Below, in pieces: positions 8,485 to 18,000 of a stretch of DNA of 64,000 nucleotides (the first letter of the stretch is position 1; each line of letters opens with the position of its first letter). The DNA lies in assembly GCA_019638575.1 (NCBI GenBank), contig JAHBTN010000002.1, positions 62,001 to 126,000 of the forward strand. The letters run 5' to 3'. Under the pieces are notes generated by a model. The model worked only from the letters and a program-made list of their open reading frames with translations, did no database searches and was not told where the DNA came from. Origin of the DNA: Ferruginibacter sp. (GTDB taxonomy: Bacteria > Bacteroidota > Bacteroidia > Chitinophagales > Chitinophagaceae). The position numbers and the translations under genes were made by a program.

Positions 8485-8492
8485 TACATTTG
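8485..8492 (+). promoter_or_regulatory. -7 box TACATTTG upstream of the PDZ protein gene
   Basis: TACATTTG matches TAnnTTTG and lies 35 bases before the start codon of the double-PDZ protein. The -33 region is weak (TTTCG at about 8462). Confidence 0.4.
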
Positions 8493-8527
8493 ACCTACTA
8501 AACATTTCGTACATAAAAAATATAGTC

Positions 8528-9613
8528 ATGAAAAAAATTGTTTTTACGGTTGCCTGTATGCTTGCAGCAGCCTTTACCACTACAGGTTTTGCACAGGATG
8601 GCAAAGCTGATAAGGATAAAAAAGAAACCCAGGAAATAATTATCCGTAAAAAAGGCGATAAGGATACAAAAGTGGTTGTTGAAATTAAAGGTGATAAAAT
8701 TACCATAAACGGAAAACCTTTATCCGAATTTAAAGATGATGAAATAACAGTTAATAAAAGAAATATCATCATTAGGGATGGCAAAGGCAATACAAGGTTT
8801 AGGATGGCGCCCGAAGATTTTGATGGTTTTAGTTTTTGGAATGATGACAGTGATAAGACCACTGCATTTTTAGGTGTTACCACAAGTGTACAAGATGAAG
8901 AAAAGAATGCAGGTGGCGCAAAGATTACGGATATAAGTGAAGGAAGTGCGGCTGAAAAGGCAGGTTTAAAAAAGGGTGATGTTATTGTAAAAATCAATGA
9001 CAAAGAAGTTAAGAACCCTGCAACCTTATCGGAAGTAGTTACCTCTTTTAAACCAAAAGACGATATTACTGTTTATTACGAACGTGATGGAAAAACATCA
9101 TCGGCAAAAGCTACACTTGGCGAGCGCAAGGAATCGAAGTTGATGACCTATTCATTTAACGGGCCCGATGGTATTGCCAGGTCGTTTACCATGCCACGTA
9201 TGAATGGTATAAATGTGTTACCCAATGATGAAATGTGGAACGACAAGGAGTTAGGTGATATGTCACCAAGAGTATGGAGCCCCGGTAAAAATTTTAATTA
9301 CGATTATGAATTTAATAATGATGCATTTCCCCGGCAGCAAAAACTGGGCATTAAAATACAGGATACCGAAGATGGCAAAGGTGTAAAAGTGCTGGATGTA
9401 GATAAAGACTCTCCTGCCGATAAAGCGGGACTTAAAAAAGATGATGTGGTTACAGAAATTGGAGGCAATAAAATAACAAATACCGATGAAGCAAGGATGC
9501 AGTTAAATTTAAACATGGGCAAAAATGCTTACAACATTAAAGCAAAACGTAATGGTAATACTATGAATTTTGATATAAAGATTCCCAAAAAGTTAAAAAC
9601 CGCCAATTTATAA
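8528..9613 (+). CDS. Exported protein with two PDZ domains
   Basis: 361 residues with a signal peptide (about 1-22, ending TTGFAQ). A charged N-terminal part (IIIRKKGDKDTKVVVEIKGD) is followed by a first PDZ domain at about 112-198 (FLGVTTS, SAAEKAGLKKGDVIVKINDK) and a second at about 270-355 (LGIKIQD, SPADKAGLKKDDVVTEIGGN). No protease domain accompanies them, so it is not a DegP-type enzyme. It probably binds exposed C-termini of envelope proteins. The start is supported by the signal peptide and the upstream -7 box. A terminator follows at 9673. Confidence 0.85.
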   Translation: MKKIVFTVACMLAAAFTTTGFAQDGKADKDKKETQEIIIRKKGDKDTKVVVEIKGDKITINGKPLSEFKDDEITVNKRNIIIRDGKGNTRFRMAPEDFDGFSFWNDDSDKTTAFLGVTTSVQDEEKNAGGAKITDISEGSAAEKAGLKKGDVIVKINDKEVKNPATLSEVVTSFKPKDDITVYYERDGKTSSAKATLGERKESKLMTYSFNGPDGIARSFTMPRMNGINVLPNDEMWNDKELGDMSPRVWSPGKNFNYDYEFNNDAFPRQQKLGIKIQDTEDGKGVKVLDVDKDSPADKAGLKKDDVVTEIGGNKITNTDEARMQLNLNMGKNAYNIKAKRNGNTMNFDIKIPKKLKTANL

Positions 9614-9672
9614 TATTGCCACAAAACAATAATTTAAGTTATAGTAATATAAGCCATGAAATAGCATGAGAG

Positions 9673-9703
9673 AATGCCCTGGTAATTTTCCGGGGCATTT
9701 TTG
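9673..9703 (+). terminator. Rho-independent terminator after the PDZ protein gene
   Basis: The stem aatgccctgg / ccggggcatt (one G-T pair) with a 7-base loop is followed by a T-rich tail. It lies 60 bases after the stop codon. Confidence 0.75.
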
Positions 9704-9764
9704 ATTTTTATATTCTCAGCCTTATTACATGATTTTTAAATGAATTATGCACTGTATTCACAAA

Positions 9765-9794
9765 TTGCCCAATGCCTGCCGCCCCTTACCTTTG
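9765..9794 (+). promoter_or_regulatory. Promoter-like sequence directly before gatB
   Basis: TTG at 9765-9767, a 19-base spacer and TACCTTTG at 9787-9794 match the Bacteroidota consensus closely. Transcription would begin about 9798-9801. This lies downstream of the first in-frame ATG (9772) and coincides with the GTG at 9799, so it decides the start of gatB. Confidence 0.6.
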
Positions 9795-9798
9795 CAAA

Positions 9799-11247
9799 GT
9801 GAAAATTAATGACAAATACCAGGCAGTTATAGGATTGGAAGTGCATACACAATTACTTACCAACAGCAAACTATTTTGTAGCGATAGCGCTGCATTCAGC
9901 ACCAATCCCAACACACATATTAGCCCAATAACACTGGCACACCCCGGCACTTTACCAAAAATGAACAGCAAAGCAATTGAGTATGCCATTAAGCTTGGCT
10001 TGGCTTTGCAATGTGATATTACACAACAAAATTATTTTGCCCGCAAAAATTATTTCTACCCCGACCTGCCAAAAGGTTACCAAATATCGCAACATACTAC
10101 CCCCATTTGTAAAAACGGGTTTGTGCCTATTGTGGTTGATGGTGCGGCACGTAATATCAGGCTTAACCGTATCCACATTGAAGAAGATGCCGGTAAGAGT
10201 TTGCATGATATAGATGAAAATTATACCGCCATAGATTTAAACCGTGCCGGAGTTTCCTTGCTTGAAATTGTTAGCGAACCTGATATACATAGCAGTGATG
10301 AAGCCTTTGCTTACATTACCGAACTGCGTAAGTTAGTAACCTGGCTGGGTATTTGCGATGGCAATATGGAAGAAGGCAGCATGCGTTGCGATGCCAATAT
10401 TTCAATACGGCTGAAAGGCGAAACCAAACTGGGCACAAGGGTTGAAGTGAAAAACCTTAACAGCATCCGCAATGTAAAAAGAGCCGTAGATATAGAAGTG
10501 CAACGCCTTATTGGCCTTGTTGAAAATAATCAACCCATCATACAGGAAACCCGAAGCTATGATGCAGACAACAACATCACTTTTTCGTTACGCTCAAAAG
10601 AAGATGCAGATGATTACCGTTATTTTCCCGAACCCGACCTCACTCCATTTCATATAACGGATGATTATCTTACTACTATAAAAAATGCCTTGACGGTTTT
10701 ACCATCAGCTTTAAAAGAGCACTATGTAAATAATTTGAAACTATCTGACTACGATGCTTCTGTTATTTGCGATGACAAAGAGCAGGCAGATTATTTTGAA
10801 GCATTAATTAAACATACAACAAATTATAAGGCTGCTTCAAACTGGATGCTGGGTCCTGTTAAAAGTTATTTAAACGAACACCAAATTACTTACAAACAGT
10901 TTTCTTTACCTGCAAGTAAGCTGGCTGCATTAATAAACCTGGTTGATGAAGGGAAATTGAGTTTCAGCATAGCAGCATCAAAAATTTTTAATGCAGTATT
11001 AAGTAACCCAAACAAGCAACCTTTGCAACTGGCAGAAGATATGAATTTGTTATTAGAGTCTGATAACATTGCAGTAGAACAATGGGTAGATGAAGCAATA
11101 GCTGCTATGCCCGATAAAGTAAAAGAATACCGAATGGGTAAAAAAGGGTTGATAGGGCTTTTTGCCGGACAGGTAAAAAAAATAAGCCGTGGCAAAGCCG
11201 ATATGCAAATAGTGAACACATTATTAGAAAAAAAATTAAACAATTGA
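9799..11247 (+). CDS. gatB: Aspartyl/glutamyl-tRNA(Asn/Gln) amidotransferase subunit B
   Basis: About 482 residues from GTG 9799, the usual family length. With GatA and GatC it converts Glu-tRNA-Gln (and Asp-tRNA-Asn) to the amidated form; GatB binds the tRNA and carries the kinase site. Typical signatures are YQAVIGLEVHTQL near the start, FARKNYFYPDLPKGYQISQ, EEDAGKS, DLNRAGVSLLEIVSEPD and DYRYFPEPDL. The C-terminal YqeY-like tail domain is present. An ATG nine codons upstream (9772) is disfavoured because a strong promoter-like sequence lies across it. The GTG would make the mRNA nearly leaderless. The next gene starts 3 bases after the stop. Confidence 0.93.
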   Translation: MKINDKYQAVIGLEVHTQLLTNSKLFCSDSAAFSTNPNTHISPITLAHPGTLPKMNSKAIEYAIKLGLALQCDITQQNYFARKNYFYPDLPKGYQISQHTTPICKNGFVPIVVDGAARNIRLNRIHIEEDAGKSLHDIDENYTAIDLNRAGVSLLEIVSEPDIHSSDEAFAYITELRKLVTWLGICDGNMEEGSMRCDANISIRLKGETKLGTRVEVKNLNSIRNVKRAVDIEVQRLIGLVENNQPIIQETRSYDADNNITFSLRSKEDADDYRYFPEPDLTPFHITDDYLTTIKNALTVLPSALKEHYVNNLKLSDYDASVICDDKEQADYFEALIKHTTNYKAASNWMLGPVKSYLNEHQITYKQFSLPASKLAALINLVDEGKLSFSIAASKIFNAVLSNPNKQPLQLAEDMNLLLESDNIAVEQWVDEAIAAMPDKVKEYRMGKKGLIGLFAGQVKKISRGKADMQIVNTLLEKKLNN

Positions 11248-11250
11248 TAC

Positions 11251-12390
11251 ATGAAAAAAACAATTACGGCAGCATTTGCCGCAGTTTCGTTGCTGGCCTG
11301 TAATAATAATACAGGCAGTGGAAAATTTTCTGTTACAGGAGATTTACATGCAGTACCCGACCAAAAGATTTACCTGGAAGAACTTTATTTCAGCGAAAGG
11401 AGGCCCGAAGTACTGGATACTGCAGAAATAAAAAATGGAAAATTTAATTTGGAAGGCATTGCCAAAGAAGAAGGTTTATACCGCCTGCGTACACAAAGTG
11501 GTAAACAAGCTTTTTATTTCGTTAATGAAGGAAGCCAAATAAATTTAAACACCGATAGCAGTTCCTCAAACCCTGTTTTTAGCGGTGCTGCTAATAGTTC
11601 GCTAAACAAACTGATGAAAACCACAGATAGTATGGGTTTGATAATTGCAAGTAAAGACAGGCTACTTTCTGAATTTGCAAAATCGGGCATTAATAAAACA
11701 GACAGCACTTTTAATGCAGTGCTTACTGAATATAATAGTTTAACAGAAGGTTTTAGCAAATACGTATTTACATACTGCGATACAGCGAAAAACCCTATTG
11801 TAGCATTATATGCAGCTACCATGGCTCCGGTTGAAATATCAAAACTTGAAATTCCGGTGGCTAACCTGGCTAAACGTTTTCCGCAGCATAAAGGTATTGC
11901 GGAAGCTCTTGCTTTTATTAAAGCAAAATCTGTAACACAAAATAATGCTGAGCCACCAGCACAATCAAGGCCGGGAGTTGGCAGTATGGCGCCTGATTTT
12001 ACCATGAACGATGTAAACGACAAACCCTTTTCATTAAGCCAGCTAAAGGGCAAATATGTACTGGTAGATTTTTGGGCAAGCTGGTGTGGCCCCTGCCGTG
12101 CCGAAAACCCTAACGTGGTACTTGCTTACAGTAAGTTTAAGGATAAGAATTTTACTGTATTGGGAGTATCGCTCGATAAGGACAAGTCTTCGTGGTTAAA
12201 AGCTATAAAAGATGATAACCTTAACTGGCCACAAGTAAGTGACTTAAAGTTTTGGAGCAGCGCTGCAGTTGGTTTATATGGTTTTGATGGCATTCCTTAT
12301 AATGTGCTTATAGATCCGCAGGGAAAAATTATTGCAACAGAATTAAGAGCCGAAGCATTACAAAACAAACTGGCCGAAGTGTTGAAATAA
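11251..12390 (+). CDS. TlpA-like thiol-disulfide lipoprotein (DUF4369 plus thioredoxin domain)
   Basis: 379 residues. The lipoprotein signal ends at AVSLLAC (Cys17). A DUF4369-like N-terminal domain (FSVTGDLHAVPDQKIYLEEL, about 26-115) is followed by a helical linker and a thioredoxin domain of the AhpC/TSA type from about 245. The active site is WASW-C279-GP-C282, and the cis-proline is in GIPYNVLID. It is expected to be a membrane-anchored reductase in the periplasm. It starts 3 bases after gatB, so the two are probably cotranscribed, though there is no functional link. It ends before a bidirectional terminator at 12571. Confidence 0.88.
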   Translation: MKKTITAAFAAVSLLACNNNTGSGKFSVTGDLHAVPDQKIYLEELYFSERRPEVLDTAEIKNGKFNLEGIAKEEGLYRLRTQSGKQAFYFVNEGSQINLNTDSSSSNPVFSGAANSSLNKLMKTTDSMGLIIASKDRLLSEFAKSGINKTDSTFNAVLTEYNSLTEGFSKYVFTYCDTAKNPIVALYAATMAPVEISKLEIPVANLAKRFPQHKGIAEALAFIKAKSVTQNNAEPPAQSRPGVGSMAPDFTMNDVNDKPFSLSQLKGKYVLVDFWASWCGPCRAENPNVVLAYSKFKDKNFTVLGVSLDKDKSSWLKAIKDDNLNWPQVSDLKFWSSAAVGLYGFDGIPYNVLIDPQGKIIATELRAEALQNKLAEVLK

Positions 12391-12448
12391 AATTCAGTTG
12401 TTGCTTTTGTGGCACACAATTCGAAAACGCAATTCGGAAACTTTTCAC

Positions 12449-12471
12449 GCAAAGAGGCAAAGGAGGCAAAG
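12449..12471 (+). repeat. Short degenerate tandem repeat of GCAAAG
   Basis: GCAAAG occurs three times at 8-9 base spacing (12449, 12457, 12466) within ttttcacgcaaagaggcaaa. Similar CACGCAAAG-type strings recur in unrelated bacterial genomes. Here it lies in non-coding DNA between convergent genes. Confidence 0.5.
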
Positions 12472-12570
12472 TAAAAAAGGAATAATTGTATTGCTTTAAT
12501 TTGGTTAGTGAGTTATCGTTTAGTTTGTATGCAACCAATCAAGCTGAAGAAATAAAAGTATTAAAATAAA

Positions 12571-12605
12571 AATGGCGCTTCCGTATAAAGAAGCGCCATT
12601 TTTTT
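12571..12605. terminator. Bidirectional terminator
   Basis: An 11-bp perfect stem (aatggcgcttc / gaagcgccatt) has an 8-base loop, T-run on the right and A-run on the left. It serves both the TlpA-like gene on the plus strand and the SusC/SusD/DUF4397 operon on the minus strand. Confidence 0.85.
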
Positions 12606-12619
12606 AAGTAATTGCTATA

Positions 12620-13411
12620 TCAATTATTCAATAACAATGTAACTGCCGAAGAAGGGTAAGTTCCTCTTGCAAAAATTGTATAGTTTCTTCCCGGAATAAT
12701 ATTAGTTGCCGCCGAAGTAGAAACAATAGTACTTGTACCTGCAATCTTTAACCTTATTAGGTAATCTGATGCAGCTACACCAACACCTGCAGAACCAGCT
12801 ACTTCGCTTGCTTTAATACTGGTATATGCAGAAAGCGTTGCTACGTTTGGTACAGCAACCGAGCCCATGTAAGGTTGGTTGCCAATGTTCACACTGTCTT
12901 TAGCAACACCACCTACTCTTCTAATCATCCACAGCTCTAATGCAGGAGATTTAGCAGAAAAATTAAGGAAGCGAACATTTGCTGTTGTAATATTTCCGGT
13001 AGGTACGCTCCTATCGGTACTAAGCAATAAACCTTTAAGTTTTCCTGCAATTAATGTATCGTAGGCAAAAAAGCTATAAGCTTTTCCGGGTTCAGTTGTA
13101 AAGCTGCCGGAAAAATATTCTGTTGTAGTAACAGTAGCATCACTAAGTGATATGGTATTGGCAGTGCTGCTGCCAAGGCCTACATAAGTACCTAAAATGG
13201 TATTATTAGCACTTACAGTACCGGCAAGTGTCTTTTTTTCTCCGTTAATGAAAAAGTTTACGGTTTTTGAACTGCCATTTACATTTGTTAATGATACAGC
13301 TGCTTCTGTATCTGTAGAACCTAATGAAGATTCGTTCTTGGTGCAACTGCTTAATAAAAGCATAGATGCACTGGCTATAGTAATAATATTTTTAAACATC
13401 GGGTTTTGCAT
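12620..13411 (-). CDS. DUF4397-type lipoprotein
   Basis: 263 residues (259 if the second ATG at 13399 is used). The lipoprotein signal ends at LLLSSC. The mature part is rich in Ser, Thr and Val and has repeated beta-strand pieces typical of DUF4397 (VNFFINGEKKTL, KAYSFFAYDTL, VRFLNFSAKSPALELWMI, PGRNYTIFARGTY), suggesting two Ig-like units. It follows SusD by 7 bases and is the last gene of the operon, so it is probably a surface lipoprotein working with the SusC/SusD pair, perhaps as an accessory ligand-binding protein. The ligand is unknown. Confidence 0.75.
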   Translation of the reverse strand: MQNPMFKNIITIASASMLLLSSCTKNESSLGSTDTEAAVSLTNVNGSSKTVNFFINGEKKTLAGTVSANNTILGTYVGLGSSTANTISLSDATVTTTEYFSGSFTTEPGKAYSFFAYDTLIAGKLKGLLLSTDRSVPTGNITTANVRFLNFSAKSPALELWMIRRVGGVAKDSVNIGNQPYMGSVAVPNVATLSAYTSIKASEVAGSAGVGVAASDYLIRLKIAGTSTIVSTSAATNIIPGRNYTIFARGTYPSSAVTLLLNN

Positions 13412-13418
13412 TTATAAA

Positions 13419-15038
13419 TTAATAACCTGGGTTTTGTTCCACAATGGGGTTTGTAATTCTTTCCTGCTGTGGTATAGGCCATAAAAAGCGGTAATCGCTG
13501 TATGGGATAGCAGCTACACCTGTAGCCGGTATGGGGCCGCTGCAAACAAATGCAGAGAGTACATTAAATCCATTGGCCATTTTTGCAGGTACACCACCTG
13601 TTCCAAATACCGGGTCTAACACTAACCTGTGAATATCGCCCCAGCGTTTTCCTTCGGCAGAAAATTCAATCCTTCTTTCTTTTAAAATTGCATTTATTAA
13701 ATCATTCTTTGTTGAAAAAGAAGCAAGGGTATATGCATCAGTTAATGGGTTTAATAAAGCCCTGTTTCGCACTGTGTTTACCAAATCAATTGCCCTTTGA
13801 GATACAGTAGCGCTATTACGGGCCTCAGCTTCTGCCTGCATCAACAATACTTCGGCATAACGTATATATGGAGTCCAGTCGCTTTGGGTAGATGCATCCT
13901 TATACTTGGTTGTAAATTTATTTTGATTATTGGTATTATCGTTACCGTTAGTAAACAACAGTGTTCTTCTTTTATCGGTACAGGTAAATTCAGGCATGTT
14001 CCAAAGTATTGGACTAATAGAACACAATCCCCTTCCGGCACCTGTTACACTTGGTGTAAACATCCTTGCCAGGGTTGCATTGGTACCGGGGTTATCTAAA
14101 GCATCATTTTTAATTGAGAAAATACTTTCTTTAGATGCATTGTCGGTAAAAGGCCCGTCAACCGTACTTGTTAATTGCCAACCACCAATTGGAGAAACAA
14201 CAGAAGTCCAGTTTTGAGGATTAATGGTTGCAGGTATCAATTTATTTCCTTCAGTAATAACACCTGCCCAATCTCCTTTATGTAATTTAATCCTCATTTT
14301 TAAAGCAATAACAGCAGCTTTGGTGGCATAATAAGTTGATTTGCCATTTCCAGCTGTTCCAGAACTGATATTAGCTTCAGCAAAATCAAGGTCGGCCAGC
14401 ATTTTAGTATAGCAGTCTGCAACCGGTTCTCTTGGTTTTGTTTTTGCTAATTCTGTAGATGCCTGCGACTCTATAGCAAAATCACGGTAAGGCACGCCTA
14501 ATGATGCACCATTATTATCAGCATAAGGTTTTGCAAAGTGCAATAACAGTTCATGGTGAGCCATGGCCCTTAAAAAACGGCATTGTGCAATATAATCGGC
14601 AGATACGGTTGGAGAAAGAACTCCATTTGCACCTGCACCTGTAAAGCCATCTATTGCAATATTTGCTTTGTTAATAAGTGCATACAATTCCTTCCACATA
14701 TTTACATTATTAGGTGAAAGCGGTGTAATTGTATTTTGATAAGTAATTGCGTAAAAAGTGGCTACATTCACCATATCTTCTCCACGCATTTCTTCCTGCG
14801 CTACAGCAGCAGCGCCAAAAGGATAACCTCTTACAGAGTTTGCACTTCCGTTTAAAGGATCATACACACCGCTTTGTGCGGCATCGTATACACCATTTAG
14901 TACAAGCAAACACCTGTCTGCAGTTTGAAAAGCAGTATTGCTTGCCAGTGAATCGTAAGGCGTTAACTCAATTTGTTTTGAGCAACTGTAAAACAAAAGC
15001 CCAAAAGCTAATGTTACTATTAAATATATTCTTTTCAT
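13419..15038 (-). CDS. SusD/RagB-type nutrient-binding lipoprotein
   Basis: 539 residues. The lipoprotein signal ends at LLFYSC (Cys19). Family features include an N-terminal segment around ELTPYDSLASNTAFQTADRC, the TPR-like helical part with AQCRFLRAMAHHELLLHFAKPY, and the C-terminal IPFSDYR/WPIPQQE-like ending (here YSDYRFLWPIPQQERITNPIVEQNPGY). It sits on the outer membrane as the lid of the SusC transporter and binds the substrate, which may be a glycan or a peptide. The gene lies 35 bases after susC. No glycosidase, peptidase, sigma factor or anti-sigma factor accompanies the pair, so the substrate cannot be inferred. Confidence 0.92.
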   Translation of the reverse strand: MKRIYLIVTLAFGLLFYSCSKQIELTPYDSLASNTAFQTADRCLLVLNGVYDAAQSGVYDPLNGSANSVRGYPFGAAAVAQEEMRGEDMVNVATFYAITYQNTITPLSPNNVNMWKELYALINKANIAIDGFTGAGANGVLSPTVSADYIAQCRFLRAMAHHELLLHFAKPYADNNGASLGVPYRDFAIESQASTELAKTKPREPVADCYTKMLADLDFAEANISSGTAGNGKSTYYATKAAVIALKMRIKLHKGDWAGVITEGNKLIPATINPQNWTSVVSPIGGWQLTSTVDGPFTDNASKESIFSIKNDALDNPGTNATLARMFTPSVTGAGRGLCSISPILWNMPEFTCTDKRRTLLFTNGNDNTNNQNKFTTKYKDASTQSDWTPYIRYAEVLLMQAEAEARNSATVSQRAIDLVNTVRNRALLNPLTDAYTLASFSTKNDLINAILKERRIEFSAEGKRWGDIHRLVLDPVFGTGGVPAKMANGFNVLSAFVCSGPIPATGVAAIPYSDYRFLWPIPQQERITNPIVEQNPGY

Positions 15039-15073
15039 TTTGGTAAATTTCTGATTTTAATAATTTTGAATGC

Positions 15074-18000
15074 TTAAAAACCAATATTAACACCCATAGA
15101 AATATTTCTAACCTGTGGTGATACACCATTATCCTGGCCATCTTCGCTATATGCTTCCGGGTCTATACCACGGTATTTTGTCCAGGCATAAACATTTTGT
15201 GCCTGTATATAAAATCTTGCACTCTTAATGGTATTATTGGTTAAGGATTGTACTTTTTTGCTGCCAAAATCATAACTCAGAGTAATATTTTGCAGTTTCA
15301 GGAAATTACCTGATTCAACAAACCTTGATATGGCTTCGCCATTTTGGTTTATAACAGCATCCTGTGCATACCATAATTTAGGAACATCTGTTACCTGGCC
15401 CGGGGTAGTCCACCTGTTTGTTAATTCTTTACCTCCATTTGCAAATTTCTGATTTAACAATATTTCCTGGCGGGTAATGTTAACAATTTTGTTACCCCAT
15501 TGGTAACGGAACATCACATCTAATGTTAACCCTGCATAAGAAATTGTGTTAGTGAAGGCGCCAAAATCTGTTGGCTGTGCACTTCCTAAAATTCTTTTAT
15601 CGGCAACAGTTAAAGTTGTTTGTGCACCCAAAGCAGGATCGCTTAAAGAGTTTGCAAAGTAATAGCCGCCATTTGAAATGTTGCGCTGTACTAAATAACC
15701 GGCTGAATTGTAATAAACAGGGTTTCCGTTTCCACTGTTTACACCGGCAAACTGGTAACCAAATATTGAGCTAATGGGCAAGCCAACACTATCAACTGTA
15801 TAGTTAGACCTAACTAAAGAAGTAGTAGGAACACCTGCTACACTAAACAGTGAAACAATTTTGTTTTTTACATGAGAATAATTAGCACTTACTCCCCACC
15901 TGAAATTTTCTGTTTGTACAATGGTTGCATCAATACTTAACTCGATACCTTTATTTTGCACCCTTCCAATATTTTGTTTGATGGTATTATTGGGGATACC
16001 AGTAGAGAATGGAGTTGGAACATCTAACACCAGGTTATCAAGGTCGTTTTTGAAATAATCAAAAGTAAGGTTTACTCTTCCCCTGAATAAAGACATATCA
16101 ACACCTACATCATATTTTTTACTTTGCTCCCATTGTAACTGAGGGTTACCAATAAGATCCGGAGATATACCTCCCACATTACCATAAGGGCTGCTACCAT
16201 ATGTACTTAAGTAAGGGAAGCCTCCTAAACGGTTACCAACACTTGCATAAGAAGCCCTGATTTTTAAATCAGATACTACTTTATTAAGTACGCTGTTTCT
16301 CCAAAATCCTTCCTGTGAAGCTCTCCAACCAACAGATACGCCAGGGAAGAGGCCGTATTTATTTCCTTCTGCTAATGAAGATTGTCCATCTCTCCTGATT
16401 GTTCCCTGAACAAAATATTTTCCTTTATAGTCATAATTCAATCTGCCAAATAATGATTCGATGGCTGATTTTGATAAATTACCACCTATACTTGGTGTGG
16501 CAACTGTACCAGAAATAACGTTGTCTTTTGCAAAAAAGATATCAGATATATTGGTACCAGATGCTCTAAAGAACCTTGAAGTGGTTTGCTGTAACTCATG
16601 CCCTACGGTAGCATAAATATTATGTGCATTATTTATCGACAGGTTATAGTTCAGGTAATTTTGAATATTTGTATTAAAAATATTTTGCTGCCCCTGGTAA
16701 ATATAACCGTTGTTGCTGGCGCCATCGCCATGGCGTGGATCCCAGGCCTGTAAGCTGTTATCAGAATAATAATCTACACCCAACTGGCTGCGGAATTTTA
16801 AACCTTTAGCCAATGTAACTTCTGCAAAAAGATTATCCAGTATCCTGTACTGGTCAGAATTATATTTATTATTATCCAATACAAAAGCAATATTGGTATA
16901 GTTATCATCAATACCACGCAGGTTTACTCCCTGGCCAAGCGAATTGGCGTTTGGTGTAATGTTATATCCTGTAGGATGCGTATTACTGTAAATGGGCACA
17001 TTTGGTAAAGCCCGGATAGCGCCTACAATTGAACCACTTAACCCGTTTGAGCTATTGTTTTGGTCAAAATCATTTTGCCTTGATGCAGCCAGGTTATTAC
17101 CTATTTTCAACCATTTGTTAACCTGTACTTCTACATTGGCTCTTACCCTGTATGCAGTACTTTTATTGGTACGCACCACACCATTATTATTTGAGTAGTT
17201 CATACTCATATAATATAAAGCTTTATCGGTACCACCGCTTAAAGCAATAGTATGGCTTGTGGTAAATGCGTTATTTACAAATACATTGTTTTGCCAGTCG
17301 GTATTTGTTCCGGCCGGGTCAAGCCTTGCAGGAGGAAGCTGTCCGGCATTGATGAATTTTTCGTTTGATATGGTTACAAAATCATTGGCATTCATCAAGT
17401 CGAACTTTTGTACCGGGCTGCTAAAGCCAACAATACCGCTGTATGTTATTGAGCTACGGCCACGGGTTCCTTTTTTTGTGGTAATCATAATAACACCATT
17501 GGCACCACGAGAACCGTAAATAGCAGTTGCAGAACCATCTTTTAAAACTTCTAATGATTCAATATCTTCCGGGTTAATATCGCCCAATGCATTGGTATTA
17601 GATACCAGGCCTAAATTACCGGTAGAAATTGGTGAACCATCTAACACAATCAATGGAGAACGGTTTTGGTTAAATGAGTTTGTACCCCTGATACGGATAC
17701 GAGCCGGTGCGTTTACCTGCCCGCTTGGTACAATAACATTTACACCTGCAGCACGGCCAGCCAATTGTTTGTCTACCGAAGGAGTAACCAATTGTGCTAT
17801 TTCCTTTGTTTCTACTTTTGATGCAGAACCGGTAAATGCTTTCTTTTGCTGGGTACCATAACCCACAACCACCACTTCTTCCAAACTAGCATCTTTAGCT
17901 TTTAAAGTGATATTCACTACTAATTGGTTTCCAAGAGATTTAGAAACAGATTCAAAATTCACATTTGAAAACCTTAATGTTTTTACTGACGGAGGAACCG

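Noticed and set aside
9772-9798. ATG 9772 as the start of gatB
   Set aside because: A promoter-like sequence overlaps it, and the residues it adds are not typical of the family.
12329-12538. Minus-strand open frame of 69 codons after the TlpA-like gene
   Set aside because: It overlaps the TlpA-like gene, reads through the GCAAAG repeat and has no start signal or domain.
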